Positions 27,725 to 36,400 of a stretch of DNA of 64,000 nt are shown here, piece after piece. The position numbers and the translations under genes are program-made. Source of the stretch: Candidatus Paracaedibacteraceae bacterium. Its GTDB lineage: Bacteria > Pseudomonadota > Alphaproteobacteria > Paracaedibacterales > CAIOTO01. The notes under the pieces were generated by a model. The model ran no database searches and had not been told where the DNA came from. It was given only the letters and a program-made list of their open reading frames with translations. The DNA lies in assembly GCA_030694965.1 (NCBI GenBank), contig JAUYTZ010000013.1:145491-209490 (forward strand), in the 5' to 3' direction. Within the stretch, counting starts at the first letter, position 1; each line of letters opens with the position of its first letter.

Positions 27725-29074
27725 TTATTTACCAAACAAAGATCCAAGCTTGCCCGAAAGCATACCCTTCACTCCTGATTTTCCGAGTTGCTTCATCATC
27801 AACAGCATTTGCTGATGTTGTTTGAGCAGACGATTTACATCAGAAACATCAACACCTGCACCTTTTGCAATGCGTCTCCGTCTCGAAGCATTTAGAATCT
27901 GCACATTTTTACGCTCTTTTTTTGTCATGGAATGGATAACACCAAGCTGACGATGAATGAGTTTGTCATCCATTCCCGCATCAGCAATCTTGTCTTTTAA
28001 TTTCCCCATTCCTGGCAGAAACCCCATCATATTCGAAATACCGCCCATCTTCAACATTTGTTGCATGTGTGAAGCCATATCATCTAAGTCGAAGATGCCT
28101 TTTTGCATTTTCTTTGCCATTTTTTCGGCATCTTCCATTTCAACAACTTCAGATGCGCGCTCAACAAGACTAACAATATCGCCCATATCAAGAATACGAC
28201 CTGCAAGGCGTTCAGGATGAAACACCTCAAGGTGATCTGATTTTTCACCAATACCCAGAAATTTAATAGGGCACCCTGTCACTGAACGCATTGATAAAGC
28301 AGCACCACCGCGACTATCTCCATCAATACGAGTTAAGATAATCCCTGTTATTGGCAAGACATCTTTAAATCCTTGTGCAATACGAACAGCGTCTTGACCT
28401 GTCATTGCATCTGCAACAAGCAGTATCTCAATAGGATTAATAGCGCTATGGACAGCCTTAACTTCATCCATCAAAGCTTCATCTATATGTAAGCGACCTG
28501 CGGTATCATAAATGACAACTTCAATGCTACTTTGACGTGCACGCTCAATAGCTCGAGCTACAATTTCAAGTGGTTTTTCACCATCAATAATAGGTAACGA
28601 TTCAATAGAAAGTGACTTAGCCAAAACTTCCAACTGATGCTGTGCTGCAGGACGATAAACATCAAGAGACACCAACAACACTGATTTTTTTAATTTTTCA
28701 TAGATATATTTTGCAATTTTACCAGACGAAGTCGTTTTACCTGAACCTTGCAAACCAACCATCATAATCGATGCAGGCGGCTTCGTTGCAAAATTCAAAG
28801 CAACATCTGTACCGCCTAATAATTCAATCAAGTGATCATGAACAATCTTTATAACCATTTGACCAGGTGAAACACTACGAAGGACTTCTTGCCCAATCGC
28901 ACGTATGCGTACTTGTTCTACAAATTCTTTAACAACAGACAACGAAACGTCTGCTTCAAGCAGTACTATACGAATTTCGCGCAAAACCGCATTAACGTCA
29001 GCTTCAGAAAGAAGGCCACGTCCACGAAGCTTGTCAAAAACGGTTGTTAAACGCTGGGTAAGATTTTCGAACAT
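27725..29074 (-). CDS. ffh: Signal recognition particle GTPase Ffh
   Basis: Ffh binds 4.5S RNA and signal sequences of nascent membrane proteins and docks with FtsY. The 449 residues show the N domain (to about 90), the G domain with GLQGSGKTTSSGKIA, DTAGR and TRIDGDSRGGAAL, and the methionine-rich M domain (about 300-435; MQQMLKMGGISNMMGFLPGM, SRRRRIAKGAG). All are intact. It is the promoter-proximal gene of ffh-rpsP and diverges from trmL. No SRP RNA gene is recognisable nearby. Confidence 0.98.
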   Translation of the reverse strand: MFENLTQRLTTVFDKLRGRGLLSEADVNAVLREIRIVLLEADVSLSVVKEFVEQVRIRAIGQEVLRSVSPGQMVIKIVHDHLIELLGGTDVALNFATKPPASIMMVGLQGSGKTTSSGKIAKYIYEKLKKSVLLVSLDVYRPAAQHQLEVLAKSLSIESLPIIDGEKPLEIVARAIERARQSSIEVVIYDTAGRLHIDEALMDEVKAVHSAINPIEILLVADAMTGQDAVRIAQGFKDVLPITGIILTRIDGDSRGGAALSMRSVTGCPIKFLGIGEKSDHLEVFHPERLAGRILDMGDIVSLVERASEVVEMEDAEKMAKKMQKGIFDLDDMASHMQQMLKMGGISNMMGFLPGMGKLKDKIADAGMDDKLIHRQLGVIHSMTKKERKNVQILNASRRRRIAKGAGVDVSDVNRLLKQHQQMLLMMKQLGKSGVKGMLSGKLGSLFGK

Positions 29075-29150
29075 TTTATATAGAATATTTTCAAAGTATA
29101 CTTAATGTAATGTGGCTGATGAAAAAAAACAAGAACAAAATGTGTATTTC

Positions 29151-29206
29151 GGATATGAATCACGACAACATCTGTGATGCTATCCGGTTTTAGGGTTAAA
29201 CCTAAA
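29151..29206. other. Two consecutive hairpins between ffh and trmL
   Basis: GGATA...TATCC (29151-29155 with 29181-29185) encloses TCAC/GTGA (29160-29163 with 29174-29177); four bases later TTTAGG (29189-29194) pairs with CCTAAA (29201-29206) around GTTAAA. They lie in the 217-bp divergent region, in the likely 5' leader of one or both genes. No T-run follows on either strand. Confidence 0.35.
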
Positions 29207-29291
29207 CAACAGCAAAAAGTTATCCTTGTAATTTTTCTAGCAAATCCTTACGCTGTAGTAGGATCCAATTCTTAGTCCTTTATAAAAACTC

Positions 29292-29744
29292 ATGCTAAAA
29301 CTTGCCCTCTTTGAACCAGAAATCCCCCAAAACACAGGTACGCTTATGCGTTTAGGCGCATGTCTAGATGTCCCTATTGAAGTTATTGAACCTTGCGGAT
29401 TTGTGCTTGATGACAAGAGGTTAAAACGCGCCGGTATGGATTACAGAGAGCAAGCAAACTTAACACTTCATAATGACATTAACACATTCTGGCAATCACG
29501 CCAGAACAGCCGTGTTATTCTAATCGATGTAAAAGGTGAGCATTCGTTCTATGATTTTCAATTTCAAGATAATGATACGCTAATGGTTGGTCGTGAAAGC
29601 AATGGTGTTCCAGAAGATGTATTTAAACGTTGTGACGCAAGTGTTTTTATCCCAATGCACCCTGCATGCCGGTCGCTTAATGTAGCAATTGCAGCGGCAA
29701 TGGTGTTAACAGAAGCTATGCGCCAAATAAAAACAGCACAGTAA
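29292..29744 (+). CDS. trmL: tRNA (cytidine/uridine-34-2'-O)-methyltransferase TrmL
   Basis: TrmL methylates the wobble-base ribose of tRNA-Leu isoacceptors. The 150 residues form a minimal SPOUT fold with the three family motifs: EPEIPQNTGTLMRL (motif 1), LMVGRESNGVP (2) and IPMHPACRSLNVA (3), which makes the knotted SAM site. No good Shine-Dalgarno sequence lies before the ATG. A weak hairpin (AAGGC/GCCTT, 29771-29792) followed by five T may terminate it. It stands alone between ffh and the porin. Confidence 0.93.
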   Translation: MLKLALFEPEIPQNTGTLMRLGACLDVPIEVIEPCGFVLDDKRLKRAGMDYREQANLTLHNDINTFWQSRQNSRVILIDVKGEHSFYDFQFQDNDTLMVGRESNGVPEDVFKRCDASVFIPMHPACRSLNVAIAAAMVLTEAMRQIKTAQ

Positions 29745-29770
29745 CTCCTGCTAATATGGGTACATAAATT

Positions 29771-29795
29771 AAGGCCTTTATGAATGTGCCTTTTT
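29771..29795 (+). terminator. Weak hairpin after trmL
   Basis: AAGGC (29771-29775) pairs with GCCTT (29788-29792) around a 12-base loop, and the T-run extends to 29795. The stem is short, so confidence is limited. Confidence 0.35.
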
Positions 29796-29921
29796 CGACA
29801 CAATCTTTTAAAAAAAAATCAAAAAAAAGATGCCTTCAGATTGTTGCGCACACAAACTTCTGTGTATATGTGCATTAATATGAGAATAATTCATCTAATC
29901 TAAATCTTGGAGATTCCTTAA

Positions 29922-31241
29922 ATGATAAAAAAAATCACAAAAACCTTGATGATAGGATCATCATTAGTACTTTCAAATTCACTTTCTTTTGCTGAAGCAC
30001 AGGCACCCGCTTTAAAAATGTCAGGTTTCACAAGCATTATCGCTCTTTGCGGTGATCAATCAGTAAAGTCAAATGGTAAAGGTGGCACAGATCCTTCTTT
30101 TGCCGTTGGCGCATCTGACTTTCGTTTAACTGTTGGCGGTAAATCTGCTGGTGACTTTGGTTATAAGTATGTTATTAACTTCAAAACAATTCCAGGACAA
30201 GACCCTCTTGTAAACAGAAACTACGTTGAATTTGACAGCAATGATATCGGTTCAATTCAAATCGGTGTAGTCAAAGGCGTTGATGATTCAATGACTGTTG
30301 ACACATATGGCATTATGGGTGGCACAGGTGGTGTTGATAATGGATCTGCATTTAATTTAATTAATGAAGCAGAAGGTGTTATTAATGGTGTGACACTTAT
30401 CGGAAGCACAGACACAGCTACAAAAATCAATTGGTTTTCACCAACTGTTGCAATCGGAGAAAATCTAGGTTCACTTCAAATTGGATTAAGCTATACCCCA
30501 AACACATCACATAATGGTAAAGGTGCACGAGACAACTCACAATCTGGCAAAAGTAAGTTTGGTAATGAAACCAATATTTATTCAAAAGACGGCATTGTGT
30601 CCCCTTTTGGTTTAAAAAACGTTGTTTATGGCATTACTTATAAAAATACGTTTGGTGGATATGCATTAACATTAAGCGCTATTGGTGTAAGTGAACATTC
30701 AAGAGCGGTTGTAACGAATAAATCAACAGGTGCAAAACGTACAATTGCGTTACAGCGCACAGGTTCATATCAATTATCAGCAATGTTGAGCGCTGGTCAG
30801 TGGGATTATACAGCTGCTTGGTTAGACAATAAAAAATCTCGTCTGAATGCATCAGATATAACTACATCACCAGATAATAAGATTGTATCTGTATCATCAT
30901 TATTGTCACAAAATGCCAACCTTGGTAATTCTGGTACGGCTTGGAACGTTGGTACACGTTACAGCTTTGGTGCTTATCAAGCTGCTGTTGGTTACTTCAG
31001 AACTGATCGCAAAACTGATGCAACACAAAAAGCAACAATGGACGCGATTTGCACAACGCTTGACTTTAAAGCACTTGAAGGTTTGAAATTTTTTGGTGAA
31101 GTAAACTATATCAGAACAAAAACAAATAAGTCACAATTAGCTGCAGCTCAAACCTTTTATGAGAACATTGCACAAGGTCAACAAGCAATTGGCAACAATG
31201 CTGGTACAGTTTTGATTCTTGGTACAAAAGTATCGTTCTAA
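29922..31241 (+). CDS. Outer-membrane porin
   Basis: This 439-residue protein is a general porin-like beta barrel. A signal peptide covers about 1-24 (ending SLSFAEA), with GGAG eight bases before the ATG. The mature part begins with a strand (LKMSGFTSIIAL), alternates amphipathic strands and Gly/Asn/Ser-rich loops, and ends in phenylalanine (LILGTKVSF), the outer-membrane insertion signal. It resembles the trimeric porin group (Porin_4) and gives small solutes passage across the outer membrane. A single cysteine (ALCGD) is near the start of the mature protein. A strong terminator closes the gene, and a small hairpin (29850-29865) lies in its leader. Confidence 0.9.
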   Translation: MIKKITKTLMIGSSLVLSNSLSFAEAQAPALKMSGFTSIIALCGDQSVKSNGKGGTDPSFAVGASDFRLTVGGKSAGDFGYKYVINFKTIPGQDPLVNRNYVEFDSNDIGSIQIGVVKGVDDSMTVDTYGIMGGTGGVDNGSAFNLINEAEGVINGVTLIGSTDTATKINWFSPTVAIGENLGSLQIGLSYTPNTSHNGKGARDNSQSGKSKFGNETNIYSKDGIVSPFGLKNVVYGITYKNTFGGYALTLSAIGVSEHSRAVVTNKSTGAKRTIALQRTGSYQLSAMLSAGQWDYTAAWLDNKKSRLNASDITTSPDNKIVSVSSLLSQNANLGNSGTAWNVGTRYSFGAYQAAVGYFRTDRKTDATQKATMDAICTTLDFKALEGLKFFGEVNYIRTKTNKSQLAAAQTFYENIAQGQQAIGNNAGTVLILGTKVSF

Positions 31242-31260
31242 ATAATAAAAATATCACTTT

Positions 31261-31288
31261 AAAAAGCGGGCTTTATGCCCGCTTTTTT
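31261..31288 (+). terminator. Strong terminator after the porin gene
   Basis: AAAAAGCGGGC-TTTAT-GCCCGCTTTTTT forms an 11-bp stem with a T-tract on the plus strand and, because of the A-run, also on the minus strand. It may serve both the porin and the convergent prmC transcript. Confidence 0.9.
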
Positions 31289-31319
31289 ATTGACTTCATG
31301 CCACAAAAAAACAAAAATA

Positions 31320-32150
31320 TTACTCACATTGAAATGTCAGGGCACGTATAATATTACCATCATCGCGATGCATACTAAGCAATTTAAAACCATTTTTTTG
31401 AGCAATAGCAGGCACGAATTTACTTTGGTCAAAACCAATCTCAACAACAACCTTCGTGTTTGCATGACATAGTGGACGCAACTGACTAAATAATGCACGA
31501 TACGCATCAAGGCCGTCCTCTCCGCCAAATAAGGCCATTTCTGGGTCAAAATGAGCAACTGACGGATCAAGAGGATAATGAGATGTGATATAAGGTGGAT
31601 TCGAAATAATTCCATCATAAATGCCCGTTACGCTATGACACCAATTACTTTCACAAAACTGTATGCGTCCATCAACGCCATGGTGCTCAGCATTCTCACG
31701 CGCCACAGCAAGTGCTTTTGCAGATAAATCAACAGCAACTCCCTTGGCATATGGCAGCTCTAAAAGTAAGGTAATAAGTAAACACCCTGTGCCAGTCCCA
31801 AAATCAATGAATTGAAGCTCACATTCTTGTTTAAAGTGCTCCAGCATCGCTCGAATTAGCGTTTCTGAATCAGAACGTGGATCTAGCGTATCATGTGTTG
31901 TTTTGAATGTCCGACCATAAAAATCTTTTTGATTTAATACTTTTGATATTGGTTCGCGTTTTAATAAACGAAGAAGACCCGTTTCTATTTGATTTTTTTG
32001 TTTTAAATTCAAACTATCCAATTTAAGAAAACGAATATCTGTTTCTATCCCTAATCCCTGAACAAGCCAATTTATAAGGCGCATTGAGGATACATTTTTA
32101 TCGCCAATAGCTTCAAGTCTTTGTGCCCATTCTTTAAAATAGCTATCCAC
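31320..32150 (-). CDS. prmC: Release-factor glutamine methyltransferase PrmC
   Basis: PrmC methylates the GGQ glutamine of release factors RF1 and RF2 and so raises termination efficiency. The 276 residues have an N-terminal helical substrate-binding domain and a SAM domain with DFGTGTGCLLITLL and the catalytic NPPYI motif. The start overlaps the end of rsmA by eight bases, so it is translated downstream of that gene. In many alphaproteobacteria prmC follows prfA; that gene is not here. Its stop is 32 bases from the shared terminator. Confidence 0.94.
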   Translation of the reverse strand: MDSYFKEWAQRLEAIGDKNVSSMRLINWLVQGLGIETDIRFLKLDSLNLKQKNQIETGLLRLLKREPISKVLNQKDFYGRTFKTTHDTLDPRSDSETLIRAMLEHFKQECELQFIDFGTGTGCLLITLLLELPYAKGVAVDLSAKALAVARENAEHHGVDGRIQFCESNWCHSVTGIYDGIISNPPYITSHYPLDPSVAHFDPEMALFGGEDGLDAYRALFSQLRPLCHANTKVVVEIGFDQSKFVPAIAQKNGFKLLSMHRDDGNIIRALTFQCE

Positions 32151-32988
32151 GCTTTAATTCAGCCAATCTCATATATTGTGCAGGGGTTAGGTTTTCAGCC
32201 CGCATCTCACCACGAGCGTCTACTTTCTCAAGCATAGCAACTGTGTCATCCCCAAAAACCGCCTTTAAAGGCCCTTTTACTTGTTTTCTACGCTGATGAA
32301 ATGCGGCTTGCGTAATTTGTTCAAGTACTGGCAGTAATGGCAAATAACTTTCAGCTTCTGTTTTAGGTCTAATATGAATAACACTTGATTCAATCTTAGG
32401 TGCTGGTGTGAAAACTTCTGGGGGCAAATCAAAACCATGCTCTACCGTACACAAGTTCTGCGTCAAAACGGATAGGCGACCATACTCGCCATTTCCAATG
32501 TCAGCCTGAATGCGATTTGCAACCTCTTTTTGAAACATCAACGTCATTGAACCAATCAAGGGCAATTGATGCAACCACCTGACTAAAAGTTCAGTTCCTA
32601 TGTTATATGGAAGATTTGCAACAATATGAATAGGTTTTTTAATTTCAGATTTTTGAAGTCTTACGAGCTCAACATTAAGAGCATCTTTTTGAAGTACTTT
32701 AAAATTAGGATACGCTTCAACAAGGTATGAAAGTGCATTAACACATAAAGGATCATATTCAATAGCGACAAGATTTGCTGGCTCATAATTTAACAATGAC
32801 CGCGTAAGGCCGCCTGGTCCGGGCCCAACTTCAAGCACAAAGGCATCTTTAGGCAAGCGCGCAAAAGCTGCAATACGTTGTGTTACTGTCTCATCAAATA
32901 TAAAGTTTTGACCATAACGTTTTGAGTGGTTTTTATCAGGTAGCAACCCATATTTTTTCACAATGGATTGAATTGATGGGAATGACAT
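32143..32988 (-). CDS. rsmA: 16S rRNA dimethyladenosine transferase RsmA (KsgA)
   Basis: RsmA dimethylates A1518 and A1519 in helix 45 of 16S rRNA late in 30S assembly. I chose the ATG at 32988 (MSFPSIQS) because AAGGA lies five bases before it; a frame start at 33018 has no such site. The 281 residues show KRYGQNFIFDE, the SAM loop EVGPGPGGLT, and the catalytic NLPYNIGT (motif IV), plus the C-terminal RNA-binding region with FHQRRKQVKG. Complete. Confidence 0.96.
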   Translation of the reverse strand: MSFPSIQSIVKKYGLLPDKNHSKRYGQNFIFDETVTQRIAAFARLPKDAFVLEVGPGPGGLTRSLLNYEPANLVAIEYDPLCVNALSYLVEAYPNFKVLQKDALNVELVRLQKSEIKKPIHIVANLPYNIGTELLVRWLHQLPLIGSMTLMFQKEVANRIQADIGNGEYGRLSVLTQNLCTVEHGFDLPPEVFTPAPKIESSVIHIRPKTEAESYLPLLPVLEQITQAAFHQRRKQVKGPLKAVFGDDTVAMLEKVDARGEMRAENLTPAQYMRLAELKRG

Positions 32989-33072
32989 GTTAGTCCTTTT
33001 TAATTTTTTGATCTCCATTTTGGACGCATTGGAGTCGATTAATAAGCTGTTTTTTTCTATCTCAGTTTAGAT

Positions 33073-33130
33073 AAAAAAAATGAGCAGCTTTCTGCCATTT
33101 AACATCTTAGCCGGCAGCTGCCTTTTGCTC
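33073..33130 (-). ncRNA. Candidate structured RNA or terminator between dksA and rsmA
   Basis: On the minus strand GAGCA (33130-33126) pairs with TGCTC (33086-33082), and inside it CTGCC (33117-33113) pairs with GGCAG (33096-33092); eight T follow. The shape is that of a terminator that ends an RNA begun between it and the dksA terminator, about 200 bases upstream. It could also be an rsmA leader attenuator. The gap 32989-33403 holds no firm gene; one minus-strand frame ending at 33107 (contains KDKKALEALFTIQLK) looks partly coding but has a stop inside and no clear start. Confidence 0.35.
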
Positions 33131-33332
33131 AATCGTTTTCTGCGTTCGTATAAAAATGACACTCATTTTTAGCTGTATAGTGAATAACGCTTCTAATGCC
33201 TTCTTATCTTTTTCTTTTTTTATTTAAGAGTGAAATTTATTGCTATCTGTAGTAGCAGAAGCATTCTGCAATTGTTCAACCTCAACTTTTAACTAATACA
33301 GTTTCCGTAAGCACTTTCTTTTGATTTAAAAT

Positions 33333-33362
33333 AAAGAGCTCATTTTCTTAAATGAGCTCTTT
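33333..33362 (-). terminator. Terminator of dksA
   Basis: AAAGAGCTCATTT and AAATGAGCTCTTT form a perfect 13-bp stem around TCTT, with AT-rich sequence on both sides. It lies 41 bases after the dksA stop. Confidence 0.75.
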
Positions 33363-33403
33363 TAATAAATAATAAGTTTAATAGATTGAAATTTAATTAT
33401 ATT

Positions 33404-33829
33404 TTACATAACCTCATCACGATATGTACGCTCACGGCGCTCATGTCTCTCTTGTGCTTCAATGCTCAAAGTTGCAATGGGTCGTGCATCAAGACGCTTT
33501 AAACTAATAGGCTCGCCTGTTTCTTCACAATAACCGTAACTGCCGTCTTCGATACGCATCAATGCATCATTAATTTTGTTCACCAATTTACGCTCACGAT
33601 CACGGGTGCGTAACTCAAGTGAGCGCGCAACTTCATTACATGCAAAGTCAATCACATCAGGTTCTTGGTTAGATTTTTCCTGCATTTCAAAGATAGTCTC
33701 TGTGCTTTCCGCAAGAAGCTGCTCACGCCACCCTATTAACTTTTCGCGAAAATAAGTTAAAGTTTCGTCTGTCATTATATCATTATCGGAAAAGTGTGAT
33801 GGTTCACCACAACGTGCTGCTTGTAACAT
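33404..33829 (-). CDS. dksA: RNA polymerase-binding transcription factor DksA
   Basis: DksA enters the RNA polymerase secondary channel and, with ppGpp, switches off rRNA promoters and activates others. The 141 residues include a long coiled coil (about 25-95, with DVIDFACNEVARS near the tip) and the globular end YGYCEETGEPISLKRLDARPIATL. Only one of the four zinc-finger cysteines of E. coli DksA remains, which is usual in alphaproteobacteria. I keep the start at 33829, with GGAG eight bases upstream; an internal ATG at 33775 has no such site. A terminator follows. Confidence 0.94.
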   Translation of the reverse strand: MLQAARCGEPSHFSDNDIMTDETLTYFREKLIGWREQLLAESTETIFEMQEKSNQEPDVIDFACNEVARSLELRTRDRERKLVNKINDALMRIEDGSYGYCEETGEPISLKRLDARPIATLSIEAQERHERRERTYRDEVM

Positions 33830-34024
33830 TTTTTTTGCTCCATACCTATCTTTAAGACAATTTTAAATAAAATTAACCATAAAAATCAACAAAATAAAGG
33901 ATGATTTTTATAAATTTTAAAAAAAACACAGAAAGAATAAAATTATGTAAAATTTTATGTTTTTATTTCACCAAAAGATAACAAAAGTCAACTGCCACTT
34001 ACAATAAATATTTCTTGCTATCGC

Positions 34025-34570
34025 TTAAGCTTTCATTATCCCATACGATTCTCGAATTAAATCAAAACTTTGGGCGCTAAACATCTGATAATGCCACCAT
34101 TCGTTTCGATAAAAATCAAAACCAGCTGTTGTCATAATACCAAGTAACATGTAACGATTGCGTTCAGCTTCTGCAGAAATATGTGTCCCATGGTGTGATT
34201 TTTCTGTAAAATCATCAAATGGTGTCCCCATGTCAAGTTCGGTGCCATCAGCATCAACAAGCGTTAAATCAATGGCCACACCTCGTGTATGTACGGACCC
34301 TTTTGAAGGCGGCATAATATACATATCGTTTGGACATATTTCCCATAGCCTTTCTTGCGCTTTCTGGGGTCTAAAAGCATCAAAAATCTTAAACGTAAAA
34401 TTTTGTTTTTGCGCCAAAACAATTGCCTTTTCAAATAGCACAAGTGCCTCATCCAAAATTAAACATAAAGGTTCTTCATAAATTATCTTTTTTGTAAAAT
34501 TATTAGTTGATGCGTATCTAATGTCTAAAATAACTGGATGTGATTTTTCAGTAATTTCTATTAACGGCAT
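34025..34570 (-). CDS. VanX/DdpX-like D-alanyl-D-alanine dipeptidase
   Basis: This is a zinc dipeptidase of the VanX/DdpX family (M15D), which splits D-Ala-D-Ala. I take the ATG at 34570 (MPLIEITE); longer frames would enter the divergent rplM promoter. The 181 residues start with the family's first strand (ILDIRYASTNNF) and carry the zinc motif SVHTRGVAIDLTL (His and Asp ligands), RP in FDAFRPQKAQ (transition-state arginine), and EWWHYQ, with the catalytic Glu and the third ligand. No signal peptide is apparent, so it is probably cytoplasmic, where it would recycle D-Ala-D-Ala or peptidoglycan fragments. It is not next to vanA or vanH homologues. Confidence 0.88.
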   Translation of the reverse strand: MPLIEITEKSHPVILDIRYASTNNFTKKIIYEEPLCLILDEALVLFEKAIVLAQKQNFTFKIFDAFRPQKAQERLWEICPNDMYIMPPSKGSVHTRGVAIDLTLVDADGTELDMGTPFDDFTEKSHHGTHISAEAERNRYMLLGIMTTAGFDFYRNEWWHYQMFSAQSFDLIRESYGIMKA

Positions 34571-34631
34571 AAGGCTTTTCTTTCTTTTTAAGTGAGGTAT
34601 CATAATACCACACAGAAATGTCGTATTTTTC

Positions 34632-34661
34632 TTGACCAAGATAATAGTATAGGTATATAAA
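34632..34661 (+). promoter_or_regulatory. Probable sigma-70 promoter of rplM-rpsI
   Basis: TTGACC (34632-34637) is followed after 16-18 bases by TATATA/TATAAA (34654-34661). The distance to the rplM ATG (34698) is about 37 bases, which fits a short leader. Confidence 0.55.
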
Positions 34662-34697
34662 TACAATACATAAAAGTAAATTATTTGGATTGAAGAA

Positions 34698-35168
34698 ATG
34701 GATAAAACCACTCAATCGCTCCGTTCAGAAGACGTCAATAAGAAATGGATCTTAATTGATGCTCAAGACTTAGTTCTTGGCCGTCTTGCTTCACTGGTAG
34801 CGAATCGCCTACGCGGGAAACACCTTGCTTCCTATACTCCACATGTTGATTGTGGAGACAACGTTGTTATTGTTAATGCTGAAAAAGTTCATTTGACTGG
34901 TAAAAAACGTACTGATAAAAAATTCTATTGGCATACTGGCTATCCAGGTGGTATTAAAGAGCGCACAATCGGTCAAATTCTTGATGGACGCTTTCCAGAA
35001 CGCGCTGTAGAAAAAGCTGTAGAACGTATGGTTCCACGCGGTCCACTTGGGCGTAAAATCATGAGCAACTTAAAAGTGTATGCTGGTAGTAGCCATCCAC
35101 ACGAAGCTCAAAATCCAACACCATTGGATATTGCAAGCCTTAACCGTAAAAACAAACGGAGCATCTAG
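34698..35168 (+). CDS. rplM: 50S ribosomal protein L13
   Basis: L13 is an early-assembling 50S protein that binds 23S rRNA. The 156 residues show [16 protein letters not shown] at the N-terminus and [17 protein letters not shown] in the middle, the family hallmarks. It is the first gene of the conserved pair rplM-rpsI; the spacing to rpsI is three bases. Confidence 0.98.
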   Translation: MDKTTQSLRSEDVNKKWILIDAQDLVLGRLASLVANRLRGKHLASYTPHVDCGDNVVIVNAEKVHLTGKKRTDKKFYWHTGYPGGIKERTIGQILDGRFPERAVEKAVERMVPRGPLGRKIMSNLKVYAGSSHPHEAQNPTPLDIASLNRKNKRSI

Positions 35169-35171
35169 TTT

Positions 35172-35669
35172 ATGACTAAAATAACATTAGATAATTTAAA
35201 GTCAGCGACACAAAATATTGATGGTGCAGTTGATTCAGCTGTAGCAAATATTGCTCCTGTTAAAGTAAAAAAAATTGACGCGCAAGGTCGCTCATACGCA
35301 ACTGGCAAACGTAAAAATGCAATCGCTCGCGTTTGGATTAAACCAGGCCTTGGTAAAATCATGGTTAATGGCCGCGAATGGGAATCCTATTTCGCTCGTC
35401 CTGTTTTGCAAATGATCATCAACCAACCATTTAAGGCTGTAAGCCGTGCTGGTCAATATGATGTATTCTGCACAATCAGTGGCGGTGGTTTGTCAGGTCA
35501 AGCTGGCGCACTTCGCCATGGCATTAGCCGTGCGCTTGTTCACTTTGAACCAGAACTTCACAGTACGCTAAAACAAGGTGGATTTCTCACACGTGATAGC
35601 CGTGTTGTTGAACGTAAAAAATACGGTCAAGCAAAAGCTCGTAAGCGTTTCCAGTTCTCAAAGCGTTAA
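35172..35669 (+). CDS. rpsI: 30S ribosomal protein S9
   Basis: S9 sits in the 30S head; its C-terminal tail reaches the P-site tRNA. The 165 residues carry an N-terminal extension of about 30 residues that is common in alphaproteobacteria, then the core from [18 protein letters not shown]. The tail ends KRFQFSKR with the terminal arginine that contacts tRNA intact. Terminator hairpin 12 bases after the stop. Confidence 0.98.
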   Translation: MTKITLDNLKSATQNIDGAVDSAVANIAPVKVKKIDAQGRSYATGKRKNAIARVWIKPGLGKIMVNGREWESYFARPVLQMIINQPFKAVSRAGQYDVFCTISGGGLSGQAGALRHGISRALVHFEPELHSTLKQGGFLTRDSRVVERKKYGQAKARKRFQFSKR

Positions 35670-35680
35670 GCTTTACACAA

Positions 35681-35713
35681 AAACCCAGGAAATACTTTTT
35701 TCTGGGTTTTTTT
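35681..35713 (+). terminator. Terminator of rplM-rpsI
   Basis: AAACCCAG (35681-35688) pairs with CTGGGTTT (35702-35709), and T continues to 35713. The small gene that follows starts 26 bases later, so some read-through may feed it. Confidence 0.85.
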
Positions 35714-35739
35714 CTATCCTTTTCTTACAAAGGCATTAC

Positions 35740-35853
35740 ATGCAATCAAAGAATCAACGCGCTAGAAATCTTGCAGTTCTCATTACATTGCTGGCCCTTG
35801 TTATTATGCTTTATATTGTTGGTTTTATTCGCGTTGGCGGACACTCCTTTTAA
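35740..35853 (+). CDS. CoxF-like small single-span membrane peptide
   Basis: A 37-residue frame starts at the ATG at 35740 with AAAGG six bases upstream. It has a basic N-terminus (MQSKNQRARNLA) and one transmembrane segment (VLITLLALVIMLYIVGFI). Small proteins with the pattern KNQRARN + one helix are found just before ctaG in many alphaproteobacteria, where they are called CoxF or a cytochrome c oxidase assembly peptide. The ctaG start is 17 bases after its stop, so the pair is translated from one transcript. Confidence 0.8.
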   Translation: MQSKNQRARNLAVLITLLALVIMLYIVGFIRVGGHSF

Positions 35854-35869
35854 AATAAGAAGCGCATAG

Positions 35870-36400
35870 ATGAAAGATCATAAAAATACACATCTCTTTT
35901 ATTTACTAACAGCGCTTTCATTTGGAATGCTGGGAGCCTCTTTTGCAGCGGTTCCACTTTATCGGTTGATTTGCCAAAAGACTGGTTTTGGTGGAACCCC
36001 ACAAGTTGGTTTATTTAATATAGCAGCACCAGCACAAGATCAATACGTACGTGTTAAATTTACAGCAACAACAAATAGAGATCTCCCCTGGCATTTTGTA
36101 CCGAAGCAAAGTGAAGTCACCATTAAAATTGGTGAACCAAAATTAGTTTATTACGAAGCAACAAATCAAAGCTACAAGCCGATTATTGGAATGGCTACAT
36201 ATAATGTAAGCCCAGACAAGGCAGGTATTTTTTTTGGAAAGATTCAATGTTTCTGCTTTGAACAACAACTCCTAAAACCAGGTGAGACTGTTGACATGCC
36301 GGTTCTATTCACCATCAGTCCAGATATATTAAAGGATCCATTTACAAAAAATTTAAAAACACTTACATTGTCCTATACTTTTTTTGAATACAAACACTAA
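35870..36400 (+). CDS. ctaG: Cytochrome c oxidase assembly protein CtaG (Cox11)
   Basis: CtaG delivers copper to the CuB centre of subunit I of aa3-type cytochrome oxidase. The 176 residues hold one N-terminal transmembrane helix (about 9-28, ending VPLYRLIC) and a periplasmic immunoglobulin-like domain with the Cu(I) motif KIQCFCFEQQ. The length is typical. It implies an aa3 oxidase elsewhere in the genome. The TAA stop shares one base with the next start (TAATG). The usual neighbours coxBAC and surf1 are not in this window. Confidence 0.95.
   Translation: MKDHKNTHLFYLLTALSFGMLGASFAAVPLYRLICQKTGFGGTPQVGLFNIAAPAQDQYVRVKFTATTNRDLPWHFVPKQSEVTIKIGEPKLVYYEATNQSYKPIIGMATYNVSPDKAGIFFGKIQCFCFEQQLLKPGETVDMPVLFTISPDILKDPFTKNLKTLTLSYTFFEYKH

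Noticed and set aside
33107..33295. Possible decayed gene between dksA and rsmA
   Set aside because: One frame reads KVEVEQLQNASATT, a stop, then KDKKALEALFTIQLK. It has no start codon or ribosome site that I trust, and no family match.
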